Part shown: piece by piece, positions 52,601 to 61,889 of the stretch
Position numbering within the stretch: position 1 is the first letter of the stretch
How the letters are laid out: each line of letters begins with the position of its first letter
Source of the DNA: Fasciolopsis buskii
Lineage: Eukaryota; Platyhelminthes; Trematoda; Plagiorchiida; Fasciolidae
Assembly: GCA_008360955.1 (NCBI GenBank)
Contig: LUCM01004861.1
Coordinates: 125,179-189,178, forward strand
DNA: 64,000 nt
Reading direction: 5' to 3'
The notes under the pieces: model-generated
The model's input: only the letters and a program-made list of their open reading frames with translations
What the model was told of the DNA's origin: nothing
The model's database searches: none
Made by a program: the position numbers and the translations under genes

Positions 52601-53665
52601 CTGACTTCCGCCAATCAACCTACGGTGGTTGCTGGTCACCTAATGCATATCGAGGTTAATCAACGGATGAGGAACCAAATGGCTTGTATTGAGTTGGAAG
52701 CGGCACACTGATATCAGAAAGGCTGCTGTGATCAAGTTACTTTGCCGCCCATCTCCAAACAGTCGATCGAGCGCAGTGTCACAGGACACAAACGGTACTG
52801 GGGTGCCAACCAGCAGCATTAGGGATGACACAGACCATACGTGATCAAAAAATACCATACGAAGAAAGCTGCTTGATCCAGGATATCACAACCGCTTTCG
52901 TAGCTCTTTTCAACCAGCTGAAATGATACTTGCAAGAACCCTGGTAGGACAATAGGCTAGTGAGGGACAGTAACAGCCTTCCAGAATTGGACAAAGAGCT
53001 TGAAGTACCCGGTGAAACAGTTTTAGCTAGGCGGTCAGGGACGACGCCTTAAGGAGAAGGGAGTCATATAGAGTGAAAATGAAGGGGGTAAATCGGCGTA
53101 ACCGTTGACACTCAGGTATCGCAGGTTGAGTGCAAAGGGCAAAATGGCACCCACGCGCAATATTGTAACTTTTGCGATGATTGTTATGCGCTTTTGTAGT
53201 GTTGCTACGTTTTATAACAACGCAACTTCAGTCGAGACCCCTGACGCACTACACCAGTTGAAGTCCTAGAGGACGGTGCAACCAGTCACTCGGTTTGAAC
53301 AGTTTTATCTCATTTTACCTTCGTGGGGTCTTTGTTTGCAGTATGTCATAAGGTTATTCTTGTGAGCGACGATATTCACGTATCTAGAGTTTTATTCCTT
53401 TGCGGCTATATCATTTCGTGCTGTGAAAGCTTATTTTGTGCCTATTTTCTGAAACCAGATCCCGAATATTTGGAAAGGCATAAACACAGGGTAAAATAGA
53501 TGAATTATATTTACTTGAATTTCTTACGCTTAAGATTAACGAACATACAGAAGAAATAGGCAGTGGTAGTGACGAAATTTCCACCTTGAAAAGTCGCTCC
53601 CGTGAAGCCAAATGCGATCTGTTAGGAAAATGAAGTTCGGATGTTAGTGTGCATTTTTCGGACGA
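52601..53665. other. No gene recognised between gypsy remnant and MULE
   Basis: Some of 52601-53060 may be the C-terminal part of the gypsy pol gene, but no block is clear. 53140-53290 is moderately GC-rich and could be remnant LTR or another repeat. The rest is AT-rich with no gene. Confidence 0.4.
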
Positions 53666-53672
53666 TTGAGGA

Positions 53673-53680
53673 TATAAATA
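53673..53680 (+). promoter_or_regulatory. Possible TATA box of the MULE gene
   Basis: TATAAATA about 190 bases upstream of the proposed start codon at 53867. A good splice-acceptor-like TTTTTCGGTGTTTCAG ends at 53844, so a short 5' untranslated exon and intron is conceivable. In AT-rich DNA such a box also arises by chance. Confidence 0.25.
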
Positions 53681-53866
53681 GGTGTTTTACCAGAAATCGC
53701 TTCAGTTGCACACACAAGGCTGCCGTGGATTTTCTTGCGGACGTGACTACTGTCTGTATAGATGATTCAGATATTTTCTCACCTTATGTTCATTCAAGTT
53801 GTTCCGGTTTTTCGTAATTTTAATATGATTTTTCGGTGTTTCAGCCTTAATTGCTGACGGTACTTT

Positions 53867-54330
53867 ATGATTATCACAGTGTTAGCTCAGAGAATTGGCC
53901 CCGAGAGCATCCGCGCTCTCTTCTCCCCTCGCTCCAAATGTTGCTGCGTCCACAAACGTCGCAGACTGCAAGTCAGTCGTCGGTAAGTCTTTTATTTTTT
54001 CAAGCAATAGTTATTTGCAGATTTCCAAATAGAAATTGCCCAGCCTTCGTCATGTTGTGTGCAGTTAGTAGGCAATCCGGGGTGGTCGGATGTTACCTGC
54101 AGTACCATCATTCCTTCTATCTGTCTCATGACCGTTATTACGCACGCAATCGCAGGCTAACCCCAGAGCAGGAGTCGCACGTAATCAGTGTAATGGACAT
54201 TTTTGGCAATGCCAGGGAAGTTTGCGGACACACCAGGGAAAGTTATAACCGGCTGGTGACAGTTCGCGACTTGAATAATGTTAGTCGTAATTTCATGTTG
54301 ACGACTACTGCAACGACGTTGTTCGCGTGA
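53867..54330 (+). pseudogene. MULE transposase N-terminal zinc region, two exons
   Basis: I place the start at ATG 53867. Exon 1 (53867-53982) reads MIITVLAQRIGPESIRALFS, then SKCCCVHKRRRLQVSRR. Removing the 38-base intron joins it in frame to exon 2, FPNRNCPAFVMLCAVSRQSG (54022 on), giving a Cys-rich, basic zinc region like the FAR1/FLYWCH-type N-terminus of MULE transposases. Exon 2 continues with a His pair (YHHSFYLSHDRYYARN), then RRLTPEQESHVISVM and VTVRDLNNV. The frame stops at 54328-54330, before the DDE core. About 45 bases upstream of the core other frames hold coding-like pieces (FHVDDYCNDVVRVRL), so a frameshift and possibly a deletion separate the parts. Without splicing, exon 2's frame stays open leftwards, but the Cys-rich block is lost. 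Confidence 0.65.
53983..54020 (+). other. Probable 38-nt intron in the MULE gene
   Basis: Starts GTAAGTCTTTTATTTTTTCA, with a perfect GTAAGT donor and a long pyrimidine tract, and ends TTATTTGCAG. Splicing joins a basic Cys-rich block to the next Cys block in frame (the codon is split CG|A). Flatworm genes often have introns of about 30-40 bases near their 5' ends, which supports both the intron and the host group. Confidence 0.65.
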
Positions 54331-54372
54331 GACTTATTGCGCTTACAGGATACCCCTAGTTTGCTCAACTGA

Positions 54373-55053
54373 GATGTAGTTAGGTCCGCGTTTTTCGTGC
54401 TGGATAGTTTTCGGGGGTTTTCAGCAGATGCGACCCACCAGATTAATTGCTGCGGGTATGTACCTTGGCACGCAGTGATGGTGCAAGATAGCCCGTTAGG
54501 TTGTGCACTATTTTGCACTCTGCTTCCGAACGAAAGCGGAGCAAGCTACCGCCGGGCGATTAGTGTCATAAAGAAAATGCTACCCTCAACTGACAAGGTG
54601 CAGACAATGGTCGTCGAGTGCAGCTTGGCGCAGCTAAACGCCTTTCAAGCTGCTTACCATGAAACCAGGGAAACATTTTGTCGGTTTCATGTTCTCTTGG
54701 ACACATGTCACTGGTGCGACAGCCTTCCAGTAAGTGTAGAAGGGGATGGAAGGCGTATTCATCAATGGATGCGCAATTTAGTTTTTGCATCGACGAAGGT
54801 AGACTTCGATGAATTTAAGGCGGTGATAGGCAGTCGTTGTCCACCTGCACTTACGTACCTGCAACGTGCATGGCTGCCGTATGTAGAAATTTAAACAAAT
54901 CACAGTGGTAAATGGTTCCTCAATTTTGGCATCATCACAATCAACAGGGTTGAGGTAGAAAATATACATTTAAAGCGTGATCTCTTAAAGAGATCCATGC
55001 CTTTCGATGTTTTTGCTGATAATGCGGTGCACGGAGGAGTCAGACGAGGCTAG
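54373..55053 (+). pseudogene. MULE transposase DDE catalytic core, one internal stop
   Basis: One frame runs from 54373 to 55053, broken only by TAA at 54892-54894. It reads DSFRGFSADATHQINCCGY, in which the Asp of the DAT block (54427-54429) is the first catalytic residue. GYVPWHAVMVQDSPLGCALF follows, then the block usually holding the second Asp, here VVECSLAQLNAFQAAY with Glu at 54616-54618. Next come FCRFHVL with the family's C..H pair (54679 and 54688), WMRNLVFAST, and after the stop TNHSGKWFLNF, INRVEVENIHLKRDLLKRS, matching the TNN.VEN.H..LK block. The core is near full length (about 227 codons). The Asp-to-Glu change and the stop suggest inactivity, though Glu could in principle still bind metal. 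Confidence 0.8.
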
Positions 55054-55244
55054 GCCTCGCCGCGCTGTTAAGGAATTTCTCGGGAGATACGTGCCACCCC
55101 GGAGTTTGGAGATGCATGCAGACCTGTTAGACAGAATTAGTCAGTTGTGCTGTCGAAGGACACCTTGCAGCATATAATTTGGTTTCCCTTTAGAAGGTTA
55201 GTTGCTTCTGGAACGTTGGTTGTTCAAGGTCCTGCGGCGCACAT

Positions 55245-55685
55245 GTGTTGATTGGCGTTCAGCCGTCATGCACGTGCACTTTCTGTAACCAATGGCCGTT
55301 GCCATGTAGCCACGTATTATGTGCATGGGCGTTCCTTAGATATGACGGACATTTGCGTGTCCGCATTGACCATAATGACGAGGCGCTAAGGAGTTTGTTT
55401 GGGGAATTGCAAAATACAGCTAGGTTGAGGGTGATGGATAAGAAATTGACTTTCATAGCAGTACATGGGGACGAAAATACTTTGGTGCATTCTGCCAGGG
55501 GAGCAGAAGTAAATGCATTCGTCGATTACCATGTTCGCATTAACAGGACACAGAGAATTAGGAAACCGGTTGACCTTAGTCCCAGCCCGTCTTCATCCGT
55601 TCAGGTGCCTACTTCTAGACGTAAAGATTCTGTTACTCTCAGGGAGACCGATGACGTTGACATGCAGCTTGTCAGTGATGCCTAA
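55245..55685 (+). pseudogene. MULE SWIM zinc-finger domain
   Basis: The frame contains SCTCTFCNQWPLPCSHVLCAW: Cys 55269, Cys 55275, Cys 55305 and His 55311 make the CxC...CxH pattern that defines SWIM fingers, which in MULE transposases follow the DDE core. After the finger come a helical part (ALRSLFGELQNTARLRV) and a Ser/Pro-rich, basic region (SPSPSSSVQVPTSRRKDSV) that looks like a flexible linker. A stop at 55683-55685 ends the frame, but the same frame reopens and leads into the PHD finger. The segment between the DDE core and this frame (55054-55244) is decayed; a piece reading AVKEFLGRYVPPRSLEMHAD is visible in another frame. Confidence 0.8.
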
Positions 55686-55715
55686 CAGTTAGTAAGCTTT
55701 AGGAAGCACGCATTC

Positions 55716-55953
55716 ATGACTTCTGCTGGCTGCAGACTACAGGAGTTGAAGAACCACAGTCAATGGGGGCCACCACCCTCGCCAACTACGCAGGACCTAG
55801 GCGTCGCATGCAGACAGGAGCGACTCTTTGCGGATTTGGATGTAACAACGAAATGGGTGAAGTGCGACGTATGCCATATTTGGATTCACTCCAATTGCGC
55901 TAACTAGATGGTCCAAGAGGTGTACGTCTGTGTGCATTGCCTGTCAGCAAGAG
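55716..55953 (+). pseudogene. PHD-type zinc finger downstream of the SWIM domain
   Basis: In the same frame as the SWIM segment, with one stop between them, KWVKCDVCHIWIHSNCAN is followed by a TAG (55905-55907) and then MVQEVYVCVHCLSAR. Ligands Cys 55863, Cys 55872, His 55887, Cys 55896, Cys 55929 and Cys 55938, with Trp before His, give the PHD pattern W.(K/Q)CD.C..W.H..C....Y.C..C. The first Cys pair may be CGFGC (55829-55843), which lies in another frame, so one indel is likely. PHD fingers usually bind histone H3 tails; that would be a targeting device for a transposase, but this is inference. A GAG/GTAGGT donor-like site follows at 55954. Not a MULE part I know well. Confidence 0.65.
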
Positions 55954-56294
55954 GTAGGTGACAAATCCATGCACGTCATGTCATTCAACAAGGTGAAAGG
56001 GGCATTCCATTCTCTTTGCCATTTTTAGTCCAGGTGGATCTGATGAGCCCAAGATCAAACAAGACGGAAGAAGTAGACCCAGAAGTGCAAGGAACAATGA
56101 CCGCGAGGAGACGGGATTGATGTGAATGCCGCCAGGGTCCCTTCAGCGCCACCACTGTCAGACTACTAACACCGACTTCCAAGACAGGTCATTACTGTGA
56201 TGACCTCATAGTAACAATTAGCCTGTTGGTATGTGAGTCTTCTTTCACGCACACAACAACGGTTGGGTTTCAGGGCCTCTTCTGCGGCGGAACA
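55954..56294. other. Spacer after the MULE gene
   Basis: 341 bases between the end of the PHD remnant and the first 221-base repeat arm. No poly-A signal cluster or clear boundary seen. If the repeat arm is the MULE's right terminal repeat, this is the element's 3' untranslated region. Confidence 0.4.
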
Positions 56295-56515
56295 TGGATT
56301 TATTCCTCCGAACCGCTTGTTTAACCGAACGTTGACCGCCAAGCGCGGTTGCCATTTGCGCGTTAATCACGCCTGCTTGGCTCGCAAGCTCATGATGAAA
56401 CATACTCAACATGCTACCGCTTCTGACTATATTTTTTGTACCGGTCAAGTGTCCAGGTTGCCAGTATTGCAATCGTACCGAGCCGAGTAGGAGTGACGCA
56501 CGAGTGGTCACAAAC
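56295..56515 (-). repeat. 221-base inverted repeat, left arm
   Basis: Identical, as far as I can read, to the reverse complement of 58331-58551. On the + strand it starts TGGATTTATTCCTCCGAACC and ends GAGTGGTCACAAAC; the flanks diverge at once on both sides. CpG-rich. No matching 8-10 base target duplication lies outside either pair of edges. Both strands remain open through it, which reflects composition and not a gene. Confidence 0.95.
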
Positions 56516-56904
56516 TTTCAGGGCCAGCAAACTTAATGCGCGATTCGCGGTAGGACAATCCGTTCAACAGTATATTCTTTTCTATTACGAGGAAGCTAGC
56601 AAACATATATTTATATATAGTGAAATTATGTACCAAAACACAAAAAGCTCATTTTCACCAAGACAGCCGCTAAATTGTACGGGTTTGGCATGCGAAATAA
56701 CATTTTCGATTTCAAACTCAGCCGTGAAAGCGTCACACGTTAAGCAAATGCTCATTAGTGCAGACAACACAGCACGCGTCACTTTTTTATTTTTCTGAAC
56801 AAAATGATAAATATTATCCTCTAAGCATCGCTTTCCCTTGTTAATTGTTTTTGCATGAATTTGCCAACTATTAACAGCATGCGTTTAACGTCGATCGTTA
56901 CCAG

Positions 56905-57216
56905 TTATCGCGGGGTGGGCGGTTTGCAATACTCGGTTATCGCGGATTGACGAGTTGCCTCTAACGATTTGAATGCCTGCAAAACATGGTCGTTTCGCGG
57001 AGTGGAGAATTCGTCAATACCGTAAGCAATCAGCGTCTTTTGGATAGCCCGGCTGTGTTCTTCGTGTCTTCTAACCCGCTCTGGGATCATTTGAGCCATG
57101 CACTGTGGCATTTGTTTTCCGCATTCCATGTTCGGCCTCTCTTGTTGAACGAACAAACCATCTGACGCTGAGGAGTGACCTAGTGAGTTCAATGGTGAAC
57201 TAAAAACGTTTCGCAA
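56905..57216 (-). CDS. Unrecognised 103-codon frame inside the inverted repeat
   Basis: An ATG-initiated frame on the - strand, MRNVFSSPLNSLGHSSAS onward, with a well-mixed, polar composition (QMIPERVRRHEEHSRAIQK, IDEFSTPRNDHVLQAFKSLE) that reads like protein, probably alpha-helical in its second half. It ends CKPPTPR followed by a stop. It lies between the two 221-base arms, so if those are terminal repeats it would be the element's cargo. I recognise no family. It could be an exon end of a decayed transposon gene. Confidence 0.35.
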   Translation of the reverse strand: MRNVFSSPLNSLGHSSASDGLFVQQERPNMECGKQMPQCMAQMIPERVRRHEEHSRAIQKTLIAYGIDEFSTPRNDHVLQAFKSLEATRQSAITEYCKPPTPR

Positions 57217-58330
57217 GCAGGAAGTTTGCGCCCGTCGGAAATGTCACGGTGTCCGTGGTAAATCCAATAGTGTTATGGGAAATGTATTAGGATGAGTTAC
57301 AATCAGGCAAAGGAGTGTACTATTCTCGGTTGTCGTGATTTTTACTTTTGTTTGATAATGCTGACCTCCACCATGCCCAGTACCGAGAAGCTGGCTAGTG
57401 GGTTTGTTCATCTACCGGTTAGATGTGAACTGCAAAAATAAACGTGCATTAACATCGATGGAACTTTAACGAAACTTTTCCGATAGATGCAGTGGGATTG
57501 TCGGACCACAACGACTACCCGAGGAGTTTTTGGGATTTCTTCCTCTTATGCGACAACAGTTTTTAACTAAAGGGGGCACAAGGGCAGTTTACATCATTCA
57601 AATATTTACAAATGAGGTATTTTCAGTAAATCCGCTTTGTCACCGGTCGTGAAAATGCTGTACAACTGAACGGACGTCACGGGTTTTTTGTGAACCCATG
57701 CACCCGGTAGAAATTTTGCACTGTATAATATGGCCATCAAAGGAGACACTGAATATTAACGTCACAAATTCCACTTATGAGGACGCAAAAACAATCAGAA
57801 ATGCAAATGTCAGCCGTGATAATATTGGATTAGTTTTCCCATTCGTCTTAATTTTTTTCCGGTTGTCGGGATGGTGAAACATGGTTAAAAGCTTTTAAAA
57901 TTTTAAAATGCTCATGAGGACTGATCGGTGGACGTCAACACTCCGATTAAATAGGATCAATAAGTCACAATGTGAAGTAGGGCAAGAGCATTTCCCTAGA
58001 ACGCCACGCTTGGAGGGATGGGTAAGATTACGATGATGCCAGCAACGTCGAATGCAATGGAAGAAAACCTGTCGGAAGTTAGCGCGGGTGGAATTTTGAG
58101 TGTGGCTCAATGATGACAATGAGAGTAGAATATGAGGAAGATTTAATCCCTTCCTCGATGTTTACATGGGACTCCATGCCCAAGATATCAAAGATTGCAG
58201 CGGACCATGAAATCGATTCTCCGGGTTGCTTGTATAACCAAATGCTGGCGGCACAGTGAGTTCGCCACATTCGCGCTGAAAAACGGAATGTTCTAACTTG
58301 GATCACGTATCATGTTTGCTTGCGCTTAAC
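57217..58330. other. Interior of the inverted-repeat interval, no gene recognised
   Basis: About 1.1 kb between the unknown frame and the right arm. Open frames are at most about 75 codons and unremarkable. No transposase block was found in 56516-58330. Confidence 0.45.
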
Positions 58331-58551
58331 GTTTGTGACCACTCGTGCGTCACTCCTACTCGGCTCGGTACGATTGCAATACTGGCAACCTGGACACTTG
58401 ACCGGTACAAAAAATATAGTCAGAAGCGGTAGCATGTTGAGTATGTTTCATCATGAGCTTGCGAGCCAAGCAGGCGTGATTAACGCGCAAATGGCAACCG
58501 CGCTTGGCGGTCAACGTTCGGTTAAACAAGCGGTTCGGAGGAATAAATCCA
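58331..58551 (+). repeat. 221-base inverted repeat, right arm
   Basis: Starts GTTTGTGACCACTCGTGCGT and ends GGAATAAATCCA. It is a full-length reverse-complement match of the left arm without a visible mismatch. The interval enclosed by the two arms including the arms is 2257 bases. Such length fits MULE terminal repeats (often 100-500 bases), but the arms could also be two independent insertions of a dispersed repeat. Confidence 0.95.
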
Positions 58552-59444
58552 CCTTCCTCTACAGGATCCTCCTCCTAGAATACCTTTGGAGAATGGCTTC
58601 GATTAAAACCATACGCAACAAGCTGGAAACTGGCGGATGTCTTGGGCCTTGTCATCGTTGGGCAATCGGAAATTTTGCCGCTCTGCTGGTGGTCCCGTGG
58701 GTTATTTTTCGGGAGCTGATCGTGCGCCGGACATCCAAGCTGGAAACCACCATTAGGAGGTGAACGTAAGAGGTGTCATCCCCCGGAAAAGTTGCGCCTT
58801 CATGCTGTTGCAGCCGAGCAACCCGCTAGATGTGCACCGGTCAGATCGGTGGATCAAACCACGTCCCACACCCACGAGACTCACCCTCGCCCAGAATATT
58901 CGCCATGCGCGGTTGAATGAGCGCCCGTTCTTGGGTTTTCTCCGTCCTCTGGTGCGCGCATGGTGTCGACCATGGGACCGATGACTGTCGTGCAGGAATC
59001 CGTGAAGTCTCCCCGGTCCTAGGATTTTTCTAAAAGAGGGTAAGACAGAGACAAACTGGTGGAAACGGTGCTCGTGAGCACCGGTGGATGTTCAACATAT
59101 TGCCGGTCACCCAACATCGGTCAGTCCTGTCCTTGTCGGTTTAACACGGGGGCCGCATGTCCATCGACGCATACATTATCGCGACAGGCTTGTTATCCTG
59201 TTCACAGCAGCTGTGCACTTGCAATCTTTGAGTATTCATTCGTCAGATGTAAAAATGGTGACCTAATCAGATAAAAAACGGGTTGCTTTACTTTTCGGCC
59301 GTCACGGCTGCTTCCCATAACCGGCACTCCTGGTACGATTGGTGGTGCCGTCGTATCGGTCTCACCCGTAGTTTCAACGAATGGTGTTGATAATATTTGA
59401 AATCGGCCGGGATTTGGGGGACTCATGAGATTGGAGGAGTTCAT
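58552..59444. other. GC-richer stretch, no gene recognised
   Basis: The frames 58320-58763 and 58760-58984 run on from the repeat arm but have no known motif. The composition is like the repeat arm (CpG-rich), so it may be the interior of another element of the same family. Confidence 0.4.
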
Positions 59445-59694
59445 CGTTTGACCTGCATTCTATCGTGGAGGGTTTGTTACGATCGATAGACAACGCGACC
59501 TGTCAGCGGGCAACGTCCAAAGTGAATGTTTTAGAAAGGCTTATTATCGTCGGAATTGGTGGAGTGCTGAGTATAATTTTGACAGGAACGTGCGAACGCG
59601 GCGTGTGTGAGCAGTGCGCAGATGGCAACCGCGCTTGTCGGTCAACGTTCGGGTAAACATGCGATCCGGAGGAATAATCCATGTTCGGGTACAC
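59445..59694 (+). repeat. Diverged third copy of the 221-base repeat
   Basis: Strong match over its last 75 bases: GCGCAGATGGCAACCGCGCT, then GGTCAACGTTCGG and GGAGGAATAATCCATGTTC. The rest aligns more weakly, with a GAGTATAATTTTGACAGG-type block in the right place and an insertion of about 20 bases. Same orientation as the 58331 arm. It shares the extra ATGTTC at its right edge with the left arm's outer flank, so the true repeat may be a few bases longer than 221. Confidence 0.75.
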
Positions 59695-60011
59695 ACTTGA
59701 AATCTTTAATGAGAAGCTGCAGGGCTGGCATATATACAATATTCTGGCTAGCCTACTGTTCAACTCTTATCCCTTTCTCATTGACATCTCCATTATTTCA
59801 TCAATTTGCTTGTTCACTCCTCCTGGTGAAATGGATGAGATGAAGAGTGAGTTATTCCCGGTACTGGAAAGCTAAGATGCAAGGGGTGCAGGGCGGATAT
59901 AGTGATCAGTATATTTATAAGCATGATTTCGGGAAATAATGGAACTTAAGGACGACGAACGTTCTCTCGCTTAAATTGTGTACATGGGCCATTTTTCTTG
60001 TTGTTTTATAG

Positions 60012-60494
60012 GTTACAGGACTTCTGCGGCAGACCAAAACGGAACTGGAAAAAAAATTGGAATTGTGGACGCCAAATCCTGCGTGTACCATCATAGGAAC
60101 TCTGGATACTCGATTGGCCGTTGAGCTCCTCACTGCCTTGTGGAAAGTGAAGTGAACTTTGCTTGTTGTGTCAGTACGCTATTGGTCTGAGACGTTGCGT
60201 TTGGTACGCCGTTGTTGCAGCTACTCTCGTTTTTCGCTTGTACGCAACAATACAACCGGTTGCACGTACCTTATTTGGGTAGGAGTCACAATAAGAAGGA
60301 TTATTCGGCGAGTAAACGCGACAGTATTGCTTGAAGTGCCATCAATTGGAGATCCGGCTTTGGACCGGAGGCGTTAGCGTGGGGGTCATCGTATTACTTC
60401 TCCCCGTCAGTTTTTACCTTCTGCGCTTAGCAACCATGACTGCGATGGCATTGGAGGCGGTAATTCACACCTGTACTATTGCTGCGAAAAGTAA
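60012..60494 (+). pseudogene. Unrecognised coding-like frame with two stops
   Basis: A single frame stays open for 161 codons except for TGA at 60153 and TAG at 60375. It opens directly after an acceptor-like TTGTTGTTTTATAG (ends 60011). It reads VTGLLRQTKTELEKKLELW, TLDTRLAVELLTALWKV, then SETLRLVRRCCSYSRFSLV and an Arg-rich part, and ends SNHDCDGIGGGNSHLYYCCE. The composition resembles protein (heptad-like Leu/Glu start, Cys/Arg-rich middle). I do not recognise a family. It follows the third 221-base repeat by about 320 bases, so it may be the coding part of an element bounded by that repeat. Confidence 0.35.
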
Positions 60495-61889
60495 AGAAAC
60501 AAACGTTAGGTTTGCGGTATTGCGGCTGGGTGTTTTCGCAGATCCAGGTCATTGTTAATGTGTAGGGTAACTACGAAATTAACGTTGCGGTTATCCGAAG
60601 TGTACAAATTTTTGTAGGTAACGACAATGGTGCGTGATTACTTTGGACTGGTTTAATGGATATGTCAATTTTATGTATAGATAGACTGAACAACGTAGAT
60701 ACCGAGGGTATATATGTATGCCTATGTAAAACGTGGATGCACTTAAAAAATTGTCCCCTCCTCGAAAGAATTCGATTCACCTATATCATGCGGCCTATCC
60801 TTCGACTTGTTATTTGCTCTTGCCTATGATTCCCGTCAATTTCTCGGAATAACCTGCCTGCTAGTTCGGATTTTATAGTTTAAACCAATGACGAAAGTAA
60901 CGTACCTTGTAACCATTGCCCGTTTTCTCTGAGCGCTGGCACAACCAATTACACGACTACTCAACCCGCCACTTTCTTACGGAACACTACTCGTGCAGTT
61001 GGCGAAGGTCGGAGTTTCATGTATCGATTCCGTCTAAGATCCCGGCGTCTGGTTCCTTTGCCAACAATGAGGAACCGAAACCAATAGGGTTGTTAATTGC
61101 TTATTGTCAAACCGAGCCAACTGATGACATGGTGATGCCGAACTAGGTACCGAGGCCAGTGAAATAGCAGCACTCTGTATCTCTCGAAGGCGAGGTGCAG
61201 ACATGGCAATGATCAGTTTTTGGGTAGCAATACGTTCGCAACTGTTGAGTAGCGCCTGTTTTAATTGAGTAATCTGGCAGCTGACGTTTCCCGTGATCCC
61301 ACGTGAACTGCAATGTATTTCCTAGACTGGCCGATAAGAACTATTCAATCGAGTTATGCATCCGGTGATGGAGCTTCCTTTTTGTTTTCTGCTTCGACTG
61401 GTCAAACAGTCAACAACATGAAGGTCGAGGGTTGGAATCCTCCCACCTCCGGTCGACTTCCCCATTTGGCCCTCTTCTGTCGGCCCCCTCCTTCCTTAAA
61501 ATGATGTACATTGTTTCATACATAAAAGAATTAAGGAGGGAAAATGTAAAAGTGCCTCACAGGACCAAAGCCATTCCTGAAATAGATAGCCTTATAGCCC
61601 CTTTTGTGGCTGAATGGACGGTTAAATGCTAGTGGCGACTGGAGATCTAGCTGATGTTGCAGCTACTTGAGCTCCGGAGAAGCAGCTAACTGTCCTTCAA
61701 CCACATGGGAAGGGTGGCAAACAAAGTTCTATGTATGGACTATGATTTTGGTGTTCAGAAGTATGGTTATAATGGTTATTAAACTTTGCGAGGGTGGCGT
61801 GAAAGGTGATGCAAGTAACTATATCCATTGGTTTGCCCTGCGGGTGAAGTAGCGGATCGCTGTGGCAACTCTGCTGCGAAGGCCCTTAA
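60495..61889. other. No gene recognised; composition returns to AT-rich
   Basis: Frames of at most about 76 codons, none with motifs. Near 61401-61441 TGGTCAAACAG and GGGTTGGAATCC look like weak Pol III A and B boxes, so a SINE remnant is possible. Confidence 0.4.

Larger units (their letters stand above)
53867..55953 (+). mobile_element. Decayed MULE (Mutator-like) DNA transposon gene with SWIM and PHD fingers
   Basis: Blocks of a MULE transposase lie in order on the + strand: a Cys-rich N-terminal zinc region, an RLTPEQE/RDLNNV helical region, a DDE core starting SADATHQIN, a TNN.VE-type block, a SWIM zinc finger (55269-55313) and then a PHD-type finger (55829-55940). MULE transposases cut and paste the element at its terminal repeats; the SWIM finger binds DNA. 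Stops at 54328, 54892, 55051, 55683 and 55905 and a few frame changes show it is dead. The region is richer in CpG than the flanks. The right terminal repeat could be the 221-base repeat at 56295-56515; no left partner was found upstream. Confidence 0.8.

Noticed and set aside
53140..53300. A long terminal repeat for the gypsy remnant
   Set aside because: The stretch is GC-richer, but I found no second copy on the other side of the integrase.
58320..58763. A 147-codon protein gene starting in the right 221-base arm
   Set aside because: The first half is the inverted repeat, which is open on both strands by composition; the second half has no known motif.
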